A DNA stretch of 5,888 bases from Phycisphaerae bacterium (GTDB lineage: Bacteria > Planctomycetota > Phycisphaerae > Sedimentisphaerales > Anaerobacaceae): the NCBI GenBank assembly GCA_030609625.1, contig JAUWBX010000157.1, positions 1-5,888 on the forward strand, written 5' to 3'. A program made the position numbers and the translations under genes. Position 1 is the stretch's first letter. Each line of letters starts with the position of its first letter. The notes beneath the pieces are model-generated. The model saw only the letters and a program-made list of their open reading frames with translations, did no database searches and was not told the DNA's origin. This document shows positions 5,129 through 5,888 of this stretch, piece by piece.

Positions 5129-5888
5129 ATGCGTTTGCGCGACAAAATAATCTGGTTTGTTTGTATTGTTCTTGCGGTCGGTTTGCTTATCGGCGCCGGT
5201 ATGCAGCTCGATTACATAAACTCACAGCGCCAGGAAATGAAACTCATAAGCAATGAGCCGCTTGAAAATGCGCCGCCTTCACTGGCATTTGCAACGGTTG
5301 CGATGGGGGCTTTTCGTGGTCTGGTTGTAGATATTTTATGGATGCGGGCGGACAAGCTAAAAGAGGAAGGCCAGTTCTTCGACGCAAAGCAGCTTGCAGA
5401 ATGGATAACCACATTGCAGCCTCGGTTCGCATCGGTCTGGGAGTTCCAGGCCTGGAATATGGCTTATAATATCTCGGTGGCCATACCTGCAACCCAGCCG
5501 GACCAAAGATGGCAGTGGGTCAAAAACGGCTACGAGCTGCTCCGAGACGACGGAATCCGACTGAATCCAAAGAGTATTACGCTTTATCGCGAACTCGGCA
5601 GAATATTCCAGCACAAAATAGGCGGCGTATCAGACGACGCACACAAATACTACAAACTGCAATTGGCCTTGGCGATGGAACCGCTGCTTGGCTCTGCGGA
5701 CAACCCGTATTTCGATGCACTTGCCGAAGCACCTGTCGGCTGGCGGGAAATCAACAAAGACCCGAATGCGGCCCTGCTAATCAAGGCCCTGAAATCAGCC
5801 GACGACACATTTTCCAAAGACGGTGAGTTTGTGAGCAATTATTTATCCTTGAGGCAAAATTCCCTCAGGTTCAATCCTGCTGCCGGTA
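5129..5888 (+). CDS. Membrane-anchored TPR-like helical protein, 3' end outside the window
   Basis: The frame is open from the ATG at 5129 to the window end, giving 253 codons with no stop. Residues 1-6 are basic and 8-25 form one hydrophobic helix, so the protein is probably anchored in the inner membrane with the rest outside. A second, moderately hydrophobic stretch lies at 51-71. From about residue 73 it is mainly amphipathic helix, with Trp- and Tyr-rich motifs such as WITTLQPRF, FQAWNMAYN, GYELLRDDGIRLNP and HKYYKLQLAL. The recurring helix-Pro-helix pattern, as in LNPKSITLYRELG, resembles TPR-like solenoids but fits no canonical TPR closely. The pattern recalls a conserved, uncharacterised family found next to ABC-2 transporter genes in planctomycetes; that is recollection, not a search. 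Only 70 bp separate it from the permease, so it is probably the third operon gene. A weak GAG-type site precedes the start, and no upstream in-frame ATG, GTG or TTG was found nearby. Confidence 0.85.
   Translation, partial: MRLRDKIIWFVCIVLAVGLLIGAGMQLDYINSQRQEMKLISNEPLENAPPSLAFATVAMGAFRGLVVDILWMRADKLKEEGQFFDAKQLAEWITTLQPRFASVWEFQAWNMAYNISVAIPATQPDQRWQWVKNGYELLRDDGIRLNPKSITLYRELGRIFQHKIGGVSDDAHKYYKLQLALAMEPLLGSADNPYFDALAEAPVGWREINKDPNAALLIKALKSADDTFSKDGEFVSNYLSLRQNSLRFNPAAG

Noticed and set aside
5074..5256. 60-codon open frame on the + strand starting inside the palindromic repeat
   Set aside because: It begins in the repeat, overlaps the better-supported start at 5129, and its Arg-rich product has no signal or domain.
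5509..5826. 105-codon open frame on the + strand near the window end
   Set aside because: Arg- and Gln-rich out-of-frame reading of the anchored helical protein, whose own frame is open from 5129 to the window end with a normal membrane anchor.

Overview
The window looks like chromosomal DNA from a planctomycete, probably of the Phycisphaerae type. This is inferred from three things: the family resemblance of the last gene and of the tail-bearing ABC ATPase, mid-range GC content, and the lack of a clear Shine-Dalgarno sequence before most starts. All recognisable genes are on the + strand. No tRNA, rRNA, CRISPR array, transposase or phage gene was seen.

Layout. (1) 1-147: the last 48 codons of a gene whose end resembles the C-terminus of a histidine-kinase-type ATPase domain. 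(2) 185-2110: a complete heavy-metal P1B-type ATPase with all catalytic motifs and a CPC membrane motif. It has a histidine-rich leader instead of an HMA domain and an unusual metal-site sequence in its last membrane helix. (3) 2111-2441: a 331-bp gap with no gene but full of short repeats. Direct 9-bp and 8-bp tandem units on the left recur as reverse complements on the right, so the gap is a nested inverted array, and a perfect 16-bp palindrome lies between the two right-hand arms. (4) 2442-3710: an ABC ATPase with a long, probably disordered tail. (5) 3703-5058: an ABC-2-type permease that overlaps the ATPase gene by 8 bp and carries a large extracytoplasmic domain. (6) 5060-5112: an intergenic repeat able to fold as a three-way junction. 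(7) 5129 to the window end: the N-terminal 253 codons of a membrane-anchored, TPR-like helical protein.

How the genes work together. Genes 4, 5 and 7 form a probable operon. The ATPase would drive the permease, and the anchored helical protein probably belongs to the same envelope complex. The substrate cannot be read from the sequence. The most unusual features of this set are three short LLxxLTG-like peptides spaced about 42 residues apart in the ATPase tail, and the soluble domain inserted into the permease. The metal ATPase is separated from this operon by the repeat array and is probably an independent metal-export unit.
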